DNA from: Verpa conica
Lineage: Eukaryota > Ascomycota > Pezizomycetes > Pezizales > Morchellaceae
DNA: 64,000 nucleotides
Direction of reading: 5' to 3'
NCBI GenBank assembly: GCA_033030425.1
Contig: JAUFSD010000024.1
Location: 558,001 to 622,000 of the forward strand
Below, in pieces: positions 51,834-63,306 of this stretch; within the stretch, counting starts at the first letter, position 1, and every line of letters begins with the position of its first letter. Below the pieces are notes generated by a model. The model saw only the letters and a program-made list of their open reading frames with translations. It was not told where the DNA came from and did not search any database. Made by a program: the position numbers and the translations under genes.

Positions 51834-52247
51834 TAAGTTTGCTAAATTAATTTAGTCTTACTAGATGTAATGTTTTCTACAATGGTGCATCTACTAGTCA
51901 TGCATGATAGTTATGTATTTTGATATGGCCTTAGATAGTCGACGATATATATATATGGTGTTATCAATAATAGCGAAGCAAACGGAAACAGTTAGGGTAT
52001 ACCCGTTTAATAAAGACGTGCAGGGGCGGAAATCGAAAAAAAACCCTATGGTAGAAGTATTTGTGCTAGACAGAAGCTATAAAAAAGAAAAAATATAGGA
52101 TAACAAAAGCCCAACAGCAACCTGCTGCCTAACCCGCTTCCAATAAAGAATACATTTAATATTTCCCTCCTCTTCGTCCCGCGTAACGCATTATGCCCTT
52201 AGTAATAAGGTACAGACCCATGTCCCTTCAAACAATTGAAAGTGTAT
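51834..52247. other. Spacer downstream of the NPC2-like gene
   Basis: A 414-bp A+T-rich stretch between the inverted-repeat element and the stop of the NPC2-like gene. A small open frame at 51904-52098 has no features. No gene is supported. Confidence 0.4.
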
Positions 52248-52970
52248 CTACCTAGTGAATATGACTTGACCTACGAGGCAGGTGATAGGGTCTCCATCTT
52301 CCAGATACGCGTTTGCGGCAACGTTATATTTCCCCTACGCACAAGGAGCTCGTTAGTAATAGGCTTATGGCGCAAATGAGCGGCGGCGGCGGGGGGGGGG
52401 GGCCCAGTTCGATATTCAACAATTTTAAGAAGGTAACATGTACTGAACGATTGTAAATTTTGGGTACAGGGGCTTTGACACTTACGGGAGGGACTTGTTT
52501 TGGGATATCGACAACTTTGGTCAAAACAAGCTTGTCTTTCTTGATAGGGCACTCAAGATCGACCTCGCCGACGTGGTCACAGAGATCGAGTGTCTCCTTG
52601 ATTAGGGTAATAAGGCCATATTTGACGGTAACATCTACTTTGGCGCCTTTTTCAACAGACTTATGAAGTGTACCAGAAGCCTCGATCGTGAGGGATTGGC
52701 CGCTAAAATTAGAATTAGTATCCGTCATATCATGATCTAAATATTGTGGTAGACAAACGGGACAGGCGGGTTTGGGACTAAGTCGACTTTATCGATAGTC
52801 AGGATATCGCCACTAGTAGTCCCGCAGTGGTATAGAGGAGACTCTCCAGGGACTTTTGGGCCGGATGCCTCGACCGTAGCCAGGCCTGAGCCTCCCGCGA
52901 GCTGCTGGAATAAGTTTGAGGCAGCAGCCGACGCGACCAACACAGAGAGAGTAACAGCAGTGAACTTCAT
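52248..52970 (-). CDS. NPC2: NPC2/ML-domain phosphatidylglycerol/phosphatidylinositol transfer protein
   Basis: Secreted or vacuolar-lumen lipid/sterol-transfer protein with the ML fold. Three exons, 52970-52759, 52702-52486 and 52334-52248, give 171 residues. A signal peptide covers about residues 1-18 (MKFTAVTLSVLVASAAAS). A short propeptide-like stretch precedes the ML domain. The ML domain has the conserved cysteines in PLYHCG, LCDHVGEVDLECPI and DPITCLVG, and the motifs VPGQSLTIEASG and KQVPPGKYNVAANAYLEDGD. The fungal PG/PI-TP proteins have this length and cysteine pattern. The second intron (52335-52485) contains a run of about 12 G on the plus strand next to GCG repeats. The start is divergent from the complex I subunit gene, 384 bp away. 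Confidence 0.94.
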
Positions 52971-53354
52971 TATGCAGATTGTAGGATATCTAGAAAGGTT
53001 TTGTATGAGGGCAAGTACGCGCTGAAGGGTGTGAGGAAGAGGAAGAGAAGAACCGGAATGAATAGAGGAGATGAGAGTCCGGTGTAGGCTGGGGGCGAAA
53101 GCAGCGGGTAACTGTACAGGTATTATATCCTGGCAGGCTTGGAAGAGAAGTGCATGCGACCTGTGACGCCACTCCTAAGATGCGACACCACCAACCTCCG
53201 CCAAGTCTGTAGGTCGGCACTCAAATACAATAACAGGCAGCTTCTTAGCCATCTCGGCGTTTCTCGACTTCATTCTAATCACAGCGTAGACAATCGCTAC
53301 CAGCGCCTAGTTATCCCTCTTTGTGCTCTCGATATTTTGAAGAGGTTAAACACC
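52971..53354. promoter_or_regulatory. Short shared promoter region, NPC2-like and NDUFS5-like genes
   Basis: Only 384 bp separate the two divergent start codons, so the core promoters and 5' leaders must share this stretch. No individual factor site can be named with confidence. Confidence 0.45.
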
Positions 53355-53935
53355 ATGGCATCTGGTTACGGTCTTAATGGCGGTATGTAGGCCCCGCTTT
53401 CATCTCCCCGCGTTTCGGACTCCCCGCGGCTCCCTCGGCGTGAATAAAATAACTGACAACATTCATCCATACATGTAGGTGTCAGCAGGGTAGGTTACTT
53501 TATAATTATACATCAGAGCTTACACTGAAGATGCAATATTTTTTAGTGCTTTCCATTCTGGCAAGATATGTTGGCCTGCTATGTTATGAACACAAACTCT
53601 TCGAGTGATGAGGGGAAATGGAGATGTGCTCCTCAACACGATGACTACTACGAATGTCTTCACCACAAAAAGGAGGTTAGTGAGTAGGGGAATGCCCAAT
53701 ATCCTTACTCGAGCATAGGAGTGGTTCAATGAAGTGGAGGTGTAGAAAATATGTTACCACCAAATTACGCTATTGACTCATGCTAATTTATCGTCTAACT
53801 ATATAGCTTGCGAAAACAAAAGCTATCCAAGCTGCATATGTTCGTCGTGCGAAGGCTGATCCTAACTTTAATTCCACCACACGACCGGAGGCCGAATCAG
53901 ATGTCAAAAGCCTAGGATTATTAGGGTCAAAGTAG
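53355..53935 (+). CDS. Complex I accessory subunit, NDUFS5/15-kDa-like
   Basis: Small CHCH-type subunit on the intermembrane-space side of mitochondrial NADH:ubiquinone oxidoreductase. Four exons, 53355-53382, 53479-53489 (11 nt), 53547-53675 and 53807-53935, give 98 residues beginning MASGYGLNGGVSRCFPFWQD. The fungal family pattern is visible: a cysteine beside FPFWQ, LACYVMNT, KWRCAP and YYECLHHKKE, four cysteines in the twin CX9C-like spacing, followed by a basic helix (KTKAIQAAYVRRAKAD). There is no presequence, as usual for this import route. Splicing from 53932 to 54015 would instead replace the last residue and add YFEGTIAWLELKEQNEVSVL, ending at 54078. Both ends are possible; the simpler stop is given. 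Confidence 0.86.
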
Positions 53936-54331
53936 GCTTTTGACATGGAAGATACTTGTAGGTGTAGAAGCTCGCGAATATTGGGAGTATAGAAATATTC
54001 ACATATGTGTATAGGTATTTTGAAGGGACCATAGCCTGGCTAGAACTCAAAGAACAAAATGAAGTAAGTGTTTTATAGATCTAGTAAATGATTGGTATGG
54101 ACATAGATCAGTCTATGAGATGGTGATAATTACTAGTATATTGGACTACCATAATTTTAGAGCCATCATAGCGTTTATTTTTAAAAATGTCCAGACAAAA
54201 AATTGTATTCTCGTGCCCTAAACAAATTCCAGTTTATATGTGATTACCCGAGCTCCAGAGAATGTAGTATCAATGGTGACTCGACAGTGGATTATGTACA
54301 GCCAAGGAAATAAATAAAGGAAAACGCGAAT
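53936..54331. other. Spacer between convergent NDUFS5-like and SLD3 genes
   Basis: This 396-bp spacer includes a possible alternative last exon of the complex I subunit (54015-54078). No other gene or repeat was seen. Confidence 0.4.
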
Positions 54332-57032
54332 TCACAAGTCATAATCATCATCCCACCCTAAACTGTCATATATCGATATATCCTTCTTTCCCTCTAACAT
54401 CTTTGCTACTGGTGTAGTAGGGGTAGCTTTACATGGCGTCTCCCCAACAGCATCGGCATCGTAAAGCATCACACCACCTACAGGGGATGACACATCATCC
54501 ATTGAAACAAAAGGGTTTCGTGACATAAACTTCGAAACTCCAGATGGAGCAACAAACGACGTAGAGGTTCGAGGAAGGGTTTCGGTAATCTTTGTAGCCG
54601 ACAAAGGAACGTAATTTCTAGATCCCAAATCAGTTCCCATTGAGCGGTGCTGCTTCTTTTGCGGCGTTATAAAACTATCTGGGAAGATAGTAGTTCTTCG
54701 AACCTCTCGTGGTACTTCGAAGGGGCTAGTCGAGGGAACCATATCGGAATCCACTCTACTATCTCGCCGGAGGGGAGTCCCGGGGACATCACGTAGGGTT
54801 TTTAGGTCAAGGACTTGGGGAGCATAAAATGGGTTGTGTGCATGTGGGTCTTTAGCAACTAGAGGAAGAGGTGGTTCTGGGGGCATAATTGTCCTCCTAC
54901 GCTTCGGAGTTGCCATGACCTGGATTTTAGTTACCGGGTTCCTAGCAGATTTTTTCGGCTCTGGGTTTTTCTTAGCAACCTTCCACTGCGACAGATCATT
55001 CGAGTGAGATTTACTCTTGTTATTAGAGACCCTTTTTGTCGATTCATCAACCAGCTCAGACGCCGCAGCAACACGGTTGGGCTTTTTTAAAGCGTTTATA
55101 GCATCTTTCAACTCTTCATCCACCTTCTTCTGTTGCCCACTTCTCGAAGTAATCTGCACCTCTCTCTTCGCAAAACTCTTGCGGTTGAGTGTCCCCCCGC
55201 GAACGGTCCCTCTTGGTAGTGAAGCTGCATCAGCCGCAACAAGTGCTGCTAGTGTATCTACACTTATTTCCCTCACACCAGGAGTGATAGCTGGAGCAGC
55301 GATAGCCCGCAATACGGGGGTCTTCTTTGTTTGAAAATTCCTTTCCTTCTTTGGATGCCCCGGTGTACGAGGTCTCGAGTTTGAGCCTCCACACTTTTTG
55401 TTGATGGAAGCACACTCTTCTGGAAGCCTTGAAGCGTAACTTTATGCTGTTAGTAGTAAATTTCAGTGGAATCGAGGGTAACATACAAAGCTAGAACGAC
55501 TTCCACACAGAAATGCCTGAGGTGATCGTGCTCTCTGTCGGTGACCTTCTTTTGGTCAGAAGATTCTTCCTCTAGTTCATCTGGGCCTGAGCTGATAGAC
55601 CTCCAGATACATAGACGATCTACAAGTAGATCAAGCAGAAGTTTTGGATCTGGTGAATTAGTCTTGGACCTTTTTTTCCCTCTCTTCTTGCTCTCCTTTT
55701 TACACTTCTTTTTAGAAAGCTGTTCCCCGCCTGGAAGCTCTTTCGTTGATGCTGCTTGTTCTCGCTCAAGTGCCAATATCTCGAGTAAGATGATTATTTG
55801 CAGCTCAGTCCTATTTTAGGGTTAGTGGAAGTAGGTTGTAGAATTTGAGAAACGTACTCTCGTATTTTTAATTCTTCCACCTTGCGTCTCATCATTGAAT
55901 CATTGGCATGTACCAATCTTTCCTCCCACGTAGCAACCCTCCATTGCCGCACATATTCCTCCTCTCCAGGCCTAAACACGGTCATATCATCTACTGGGTC
56001 TTCTGAGGCAACTTGCACAATTGATATCCTATATTTAGTGTCCATCTTATCGAATGGTAGATACATTTCCAGTAGAAAGGCACGCAATTCACTGCCAGAG
56101 TCTAAAGATAATGGCAATTCATTTTCTTGCCGCGCAGCCACACGGGCTCGAGAGAGGGTTGATTTCGCGAAATACGCGAGAGAGGTTTTGGCAACGTATA
56201 GGGTTTTGAAATACTGCACCCGGGTTTTCTCAAGAATATCGGCAAGAGTAGGTTCTGGAAAGCTTTGTATCTTTTCTAAGGTGGTATCTGTGGCTACTGG
56301 AGGAGATGGTGGTTCATTTGGTGGTGGAGGTCTGGACCTAAGATTAGTATTTAATATGATATATATTTCATGAACCCACATACAGTAAAAGATCACTGCC
56401 TTTGTAGGTACCTAAGTCTGAAGTACCTATGACTAATTTGGCAATAGAGTCCGTCGCACATATGGCATTGTTGGTATCAAGATATGGTGTTTCCAAGCTC
56501 AACCACCACTCTGAGCTCAGTATTTCTGGTGCGGAGTTCGTATCAGAGAACCCAAAGTTTTGACCTGATTTTCTGACAAGTAAAGCAGTCTTTCGGACAT
56601 CTTTCATCTTTAACTGCGCAGACAGTTTGTACAGCGTACAAACATTATCTTTAACCCTCTCAACAGCCGCTAACTGTCGCTCCCCTTCAACCTTAACGAC
56701 AATAACATTTCCAGGAATATTCAGAGCTGGTATATGAGTCGGGATGGAGAATAGACGCGACGGATACCCGGCGAGCCATTGCAGCGGGATATAGGAACGT
56801 GGGAGGGCAACAGCCGGGGTAAGCTTGACCGAGGAATCGAAAACTGAAGAGGAATGGGGCTGCGCATGGCAAAGATTAACATTGGTTTTAAATAAGATTT
56901 TAATGTCAAGAATTAAGATGGTGGGGTGGACTTTAGTAGAGTTACCTTAATGATAAAAGAATCCCCGAGCACCGACCTTTCGTCTTCGCGTTTTCTTTTC
57001 CGTAACGCTGATGCTGATGTCGTGGCGGTCAT
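54332..57032 (-). CDS. SLD3: DNA replication regulator Sld3
   Basis: Fungal origin-firing factor that, once phosphorylated by CDK, binds Dpb11 and loads Cdc45 on the MCM helicase. The start at 57032 gives MTATTSASALRKRKRED, a basic nuclear-type N-terminus. Exons then run 57032-56946, 56859-56384 (LPRSYIPLQWLAGYPSRLFSIP), 56337 to about 55869, about 55810-55480, and the last part to 54332. The central helical Sld3/treslin domain that binds Cdc45 includes LADILEKTRVQYFKTLYVAK, MYLPFDKMDTKY, LKIRETELQIIILLEILAL and DRLCIWRSI. The C-terminal half is disordered and Ser/Thr-Pro-rich (VPGTPLRRD, STSPFEVP, FITPQKK), consistent with CDK sites, and ends in an acidic tail (YDSLGWDDDYDL). The terminal exon begins near 55485 within the stretch after FCVEVVLA. 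Identification rests on the treslin domain and the overall layout. Confidence 0.88.
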
Positions 57033-58887
57033 GTTTAGAATACCGAGAGAATCGTCATATTCTGGGGTAGAATGGGTCATCGTAATAGAGGGATACTCGA
57101 GCGGGGGTTTCGCTGGTCGGAGGATACAGCTATCGCATCTCTTTGTTCAACCGTTCATTCGCGTGGAGTCGCGTTTGCACTTGATGTGGCAATACCTACC
57201 CTAACCCTAATGTGCGACGCCTCTGGTGATTATGTAGTTACGCTCACTCTGGCCGGGGTATTTTTCTTTTTCTTGACCGAGCAGATTCTACCGCGCTACA
57301 GTTTTCGCCCGAGTCTCCTCTCATTCACCGCGAGTTAGGCTCACCGTCTTCAAGCTCGCTGCTCATAATTTCCCAATACCTCACGCTACGAGCCACGGGA
57401 AGGCTGAACTATTATTACCAAGACCTCCTGATTTTCCCGCCACAACAAAGCGCCAACTGGAACCACCTAGCATCGTACGGGTCCTCGCAATAATTATTTA
57501 CTAACCCATGGCCATGAGGCTCCGACGTGTCCAGCGCCAATTTTGTTTTCTATGCTTGGGCGCTTGAGACGGACTCTGGAAGGAAAGGGAGCACCTGCAA
57601 CTGTCCGGTACAAAAGAAGTTGATCACCGAGACCCGACCTCTACTTAAGGCTAGATCCAGGGGTACCAAGCGATGCCAGGATCAACTGGGCTGGACATCG
57701 GACCCACACCCACCTATTCCGGCCGACAGGAGCATTCCAACGTCGTATGTCTTACTTGCAATAGGTCAGGCTCCAGTCTAAACTCATGGAAATGCTGAAA
57801 GAGGGTGATTGCAAAGAGTGTATGTAGGTTATCTCCACAAGCCAAGTAGACACTTCTGTTCCTCCACAGCCGTTGGCTGTTACGAGATTATGAAGGGAAT
57901 CCCCATCTATCGACGGTGACCGTAGTACAGCTAGAGTACGCATACCAAGTATTAGCCATTCGGCAGCGCCACCAGCAAGCGCTCCACGCCGGGCTCAAAC
58001 AGGCATTAGTACCGATCTCCCCTGCCAGATGGTAGGGTTCAGGAGAGCCCCAGCCAGTGAAACACCGGGCGCCTTTTGACTGTTGGCCATATCGAGCTTC
58101 CAGACCACGTTCTTTGGCAGCGCCATCCCATCTTATTCTTCCTGCTCCTGATTCCTAGATCCTGAAAGAAGCTCAGAACCGAGTTAACATCGCCCGTTTC
58201 TACGTGGTGTACATACTACTCTACAGCAGAACAGAACAGAACAGAACTCAGCACTTACTCAGGTCTAGCACACTGCAGACCACTCATTTACGTACTCTGT
58301 ACATAGTGGTTATCTGTTGGCTAAAAGTACAAAAAACCTACATACAGACACTACAGATTCATCTCCTGCGCTATCTCGCTTCGCAGCTCTCAGCACGTTG
58401 GGTTGTGCATCTTATCTCTTTGTAGTATTCTAGGGAAATACAGATACTCCGCAGCGCCCGTAACAAACCCACAAGATATTGGGAAAGGCGAAAGAGCATC
58501 ATCATTTCCTAATTCTCTAACCCTGTCCCTGCCCTCGAGGCCCACGGTCCACCAACTAACAATCCGCATTCGCCCAGACTACTACAGACACTGGCCGTTA
58601 GATTTGATCTGGCCTGTGCAGGTGGGTGATTGGGCCCCCTTCCCCCCCATTTCCCCAACATCTCTAGTTCACCACCGTTTATCATATCCCCGAAATTTTC
58701 TGTCTCTCTTTCTTATTGCCCTCTACTAGCGGAGGCCCCTTTCCTCCTTCTATTCATTATACATACGTACTTTTAGTCCCGCTCTGTCCTGCCGGTGCGC
58801 TGACCATCTACCAAAAGTAGTGAAGACGAGAAAAAGCATTGATACCGCGCACACCTGCACACTCCTCCGAAGGTCTAATCTCAGAAG
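57033..58887. other. Divergent spacer upstream of SLD3 and the coiled-coil gene
   Basis: About 1.85 kb with no supported gene. It contains a short AACAG tandem run near 58225-58245. The stretch after about 58500 is C/T-rich and likely to be the leader and promoter of the coiled-coil gene. Open frames at 57527-57781 and 58403-58729 show no protein features. Confidence 0.4.
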
Positions 58888-61800
58888 ATGAATGTCCACG
58901 GCCCATCCACATTCCAGAATCTATCCACTCTCCCGTCTCTACCCCCTCAGTCTCCTCCCCGACACTACGATCAATTAACTTCCCCTCCCTTTTCTCCTAA
59001 TTCTCCAATTCGCAGGAAACCTCTCCCCTCCTCTGACGGTAACCAGTCACCAAGACTACAGCAATCTTTAAACAAGAAAAGCCCAAATAGTCGTGCTCAG
59101 GGTCTCTTAGAATCTTCTCCTCCATTAGACTCAGACGGCTTTGTCATTCGGGATCTCGACAGGTACGGAACAAACCAAGCTCCATGGCATGTTCCGAAGA
59201 CCTATTCCTCTGACATATATTTTCTTCTCCAGATTTCCTCACGGAGACTCCCCCAACCTTGGACAGGGCCGGTGGGCTACCACCGACTCACATGGTGAAG
59301 TTGACATTCGGGTTCAGCTTGCTACACCACGAGTCTATCCCTCATCTCCATTGAGCCCACATCTGAGCCATGCGAGAGTCTGGAGCGAATCTTCAGTAAA
59401 TAGAAGTAACTACCAGCATATCGACCCACCACACCGGCGGCCCGCCTCAACAATGGCGAATTCTTCGGCAGCTTCATCGTCGCCGACAATCCCGGCGAAC
59501 CTAAATCTTCCGGAAGTCCCATTCCGTAGCCGTTCTCCATCAATCTCAGAAGCTACTGAGGAAACTAGTAAACCACCAAGATCACCAAGTGCTAGATTTA
59601 CCTCGTTATTTAGGTGGGGAAGTGCCTCCGATCAAGGAGAGATTGGGCCACTATCACCATCCACCTCAGTTTCTGACAGACCGACACCTTCACCAAAGAC
59701 TACTGGTCCATCACAATCATATTCTTCATCCTCGAAGTCAATACCCTCAGCAATTGACATACCCCGTGCAAATGCAGTGATTTCTGATGGTCTTCACTCA
59801 GATTCTGGGGTCTCCTTGGCTCCTCCAACGCCTTCAGCTATTGACGCGATAGAAGAGGAGGTGCGGCTAGTTTCCGCTGATTTGGCTGCTTCTATTCGGC
59901 GAGAAATGGAGTTGGAAGACCTGGTTGAGCGATTACAGATTGAAGCTGCGGAGCGTAATGGCGAGAGTAAAAGGACGAGCGACTATTTCTCGGATGCTGG
60001 AACCTCGACACGGTATTTGGATTCGGAAACAAAGCAGGAAGTTGATGTGGAAAAGATGCAACGGAAAGCCGAGCAAGATTTATCGAAAGTACGGTTAGAA
60101 ATGTTAAGTAAAGTTCAAGAAGAGAGAGAACGGAGAAAGGCTATTGAGTCACAAGTTAAGGATTTAGAGGAGCAGTTTGCGCGGGTAAGAATTTTCTTTC
60201 TGTGTATGCTAGATTAAATGTTGACTAAACCTATAGCGCGAGAGTGCTCAATTCTTGAGCGCAGGCTCCTCTGGGAGGGTTAAAGAGCTAGAGGTTGCGT
60301 TGGAAGAGGCACGACGAAGACTCGCTGAGGAGCGGCAAATGAAAGAGAACTATGAAGACCTTCTTACGGCTCTTCGGGGAGAACTGGAGGAGCATCGGAA
60401 TGAGCGTGATAACCTCCGGGATGAGATAGTGCCTCGATTACGAGCACGTGTCGAAGGGCTAGAGTCAGAGGCATCAGAGCTGCAGAAGAACATGTATGAG
60501 AATACCCAGATGCAACAAGAGCATTCGAGGATGCAGGAGGAACTTCTCACCCTTCGGGATGAAAATGCTTCCCTGGCTTCAGCGATCCAGGTTCAGGCCT
60601 CAGCTATTCAAACATCGGCTGTTCAAAAACAAGCACGACAGTCGATTATACGGCAATCTCGACCTGTTTCCTTGATGGGTTCACCAGTTTCGTCGTTACC
60701 AAATATGGGACTACCATTGAATTTGAAGGATAGGGAGACTCTCGCAGACAAAGTGAAGGACATTGAAGAACAACGGGATGCTTTACACGCTGCTTTGAAA
60801 AGCTTGCAGGAACGGCATAGATACGAGAGTAAGAGAGCCAAGGAGAGGATAAAGGCTTTGGAGGTAGAGCGTGATAAGGCGTTACAGCAAACCAATAGGC
60901 GTTATGGCAAAGATCGAGAGATAACTTCGATACGGAAAGAGATGGAAAGATTACGCCATCGAGCTGATGAGGCACTAGAATCAAAGGTCAGGTGCGAGAA
61001 GAATCTTGGGACATTAAAGATGGACCTAGAACAAGCAGAGACGGAAACCGCTACTCTAAGGGCCCTCCTCCAAGAGCACGATTCACTCGTCGGCCGACAC
61101 TCAGAACTACGTGATTCTCATATTCGGTTGTCCAAACAGGTTTCGCAGCTAAAGCAGGAAAAGGCTGGCGAAGAAACCTCGCTTTCCCTCCAGAAGGCGT
61201 ACCGTGATTTACAGGACATCCACGAGCGATCACTAGCACGTTTAGACGAACTCGAGGAGAAAGGAAATGATCTTTCTGAGGATCTTACGGAACGGGAACG
61301 TAGACTTTCAGAAGCACATTCTGAATCGCAGCGAGCTATCACAAAGCTTAGGCACAGTGTTGCCCAGGCTGAGGCTGAGCGAGATGAGGCTCAGGTTGAA
61401 GCAGAAGCGTATCGGAAACGCGCGGAGATACTTCAAGATTCGGAAAAGAAACATCTTTCCGAGGAAAGGAGCCTTGGTATACAGCTGAAGTTAACAACTG
61501 AGAGAATCGGGGAACTAGCGGCCCAAGTTCGCGCACAGCTTGAATCAAACAACCTGCTGAGAGATAGACTGGCTGAAGCCATTGGCCGTGGAGAAGAGGA
61601 TCAAAAGCTGTCAGCACAAAAGATTAATGAGCTTCAAGAAAGGCTCAGGGTGTTGGAGGATAAGGTCCTTGAGGCTCAGCAACAAACAGAGGAGGCGGTC
61701 GCTCGTCATGAGGAGGAAGTACGCAAACTTAAGGAGACACATACTTCACAGCTTCGGAGATTAAAATCAGCAGCGTTAGGATCACCTACTCAACTCGGCT

Positions 61801-62160
61801 CGAAATCGCCATTGTCGCCAATGTTACGATCGCCGAGACTTGAGTGGACGGGTTTCAAAAAACCTTCACAGTCTATTCCAGATTCTTCAAGAATTGAGTA
61901 CTTGGAGGGGCGCGTTGACGAACTAGAGAAGGCCTTGGGGCAGGCTGACAACGAAATGGCGGAAGTTGTTGGAAGGATGAATGTAGCGCAGATCGAAGTA
62001 ATGGAGCTACAAAACCAAAGGTACTATTATTCTATTACAATAGCAGTAGATGCATCATTTCTAATTTATTTGTGTTATTAGGGATGAAGCTCTTCGCAGA
62101 ACAAGAAAACTTCAAGCCGAGATTGAAACTGAGAAGGCGAATTTTGCTAAATCCGTGTAA
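58888..62160 (+). CDS. Long coiled-coil protein of unknown function
   Basis: I do not recognise the family with certainty. Four exons, 58888-59162, 59233-60184, 60237-62020 and 62082-62160, join in phase to give 1029 residues. Residues 1 to about 310 are Ser/Pro-rich and disordered, with FPHGDSPNLGQGRWATTDSHG (residues 92-112) as the most sequence-like segment and ARFTSLFRWGSASD near 220. From about 310 to 860 there is nearly continuous coiled coil: Glu/Arg/Leu heptads such as KELEVALEEARRRLAEERQM. A Ser-rich break near 530-560 (SRPVSLMGSPVSSLP) and another near 890 (GSKSPLSPMLRSPRL) interrupt it. A final helix ends ETEKANFAKSV. There is no membrane segment, motor or kinase domain. Such proteins in filamentous fungi are often labelled M protein repeat protein or compared with Uso1/myosin tails, which reflects composition only. 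A scaffold at the cortex, septum or Golgi is possible; the repeated S-P sites suggest phosphorylation. Confidence 0.8.
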
Positions 62161-63304
62161 CTGTTGATTAACGGGTTTCAGATATATTTTTATTCCTTTT
62201 ACTCTTGTCATTACATTTCTTATGTTAAAAATCTGGTGTTGGAATGGCGAGTTCAGCGGGATAGACCGGCTACTGGTTAGGAGGGACTTGGACTTGGTTA
62301 TTTGCAAAAGTGTAATGTTTTTGGGGTTTCTTTTCGGGCTTGGCATCACTACGTGGATGTTTTATTTTCTTTCTTTCTGTTTGGTGTTATTTTTATCTGG
62401 CATTGCATTGGGGCTAGCAATTTTTGTTTTATTTTCTTTCTTTTAAACTTGTTTTATTTTATTCGTTGTTTCTCATTCTGCCTGCAGGTGTGGCATTGAT
62501 TAATCGCTTTTTTAAAAAAGGAAAAGGATACCTTTTGGTGATTATTAGTACCTCCATCTGCTAATACTTTGCTCTCGTGTTATGGTGGTTGAAAAAATAT
62601 ATTCTATAGGGCTAGCCTAGGTCTTTCGACTATTATTTTCTTTATGCCTAACACACTGCTAATTACTAGGTCTTTCTCCTTAGTAGAAATAAGATGAGAT
62701 CCTGATGTCTGCCTTCCTTACTTGTGTCTTGTTTCATATAGGTCTCAAAATTTTGATAGGGTTATCTTTGGAGGACTATACGTTCAATATGAAGGCAAAA
62801 GAATATGAATAAGGAATATGTTATCACGTCTTGATTTTCGCGGCCAGAATGCTATACAGATCCAGATATTTAAATAAGTTTTAGTGTGGTATTCTAGTCT
62901 AGAGGAACTGGTCGATCATGCTAGGCTACCGAAAATAATCAAAGGTGCCATAATGACCAAAACACCATATTCTAAGTGGATATAGAATGAGAGGACGCCT
63001 TTCAGGCAGAGGGTCATTATACAATAGCCGTTAAGGAGTCAGGAAGTTGAAAGCCAAAAAAATCCTAATTACATATTTAAAGTTAGCACGGAGAACTAGC
63101 AGGATTAGTGAAGACTAGTGGTACATGGTGCTGTTTTTGTTTTTGTTTGGGTTGTCGAATACCATAGCCTTAGGGCTCCATATATTTAATTAATTCACCC
63201 CATATGTTCTTAGGCCTTATATTAATAGAATCCTTGCGGGGGGGGGGGGGATGTATTTATATCGAAATCCACGGGATTCTTTAGTTATAATTATGTTCAG
63301 GGCA
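62161..63304. other. Spacer downstream of the coiled-coil gene
   Basis: A T-rich stretch follows the stop (polyadenylation region), then A+T-rich sequence. It holds a dispersed repeat end at 63160-63197 and a run of about 13 G near 63238. No supported gene. Confidence 0.4.
63160..63197 (-). repeat. Dispersed repeat end, copy C
   Basis: Read on the minus strand this matches 39979-40020: AATTAATTAAATATATGGAG followed by CCCTAAGGCTATGGTA. It is the third copy of the same short block in the window, here in inverse orientation. Confidence 0.45.
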
Positions 63305-63306
63305 TA

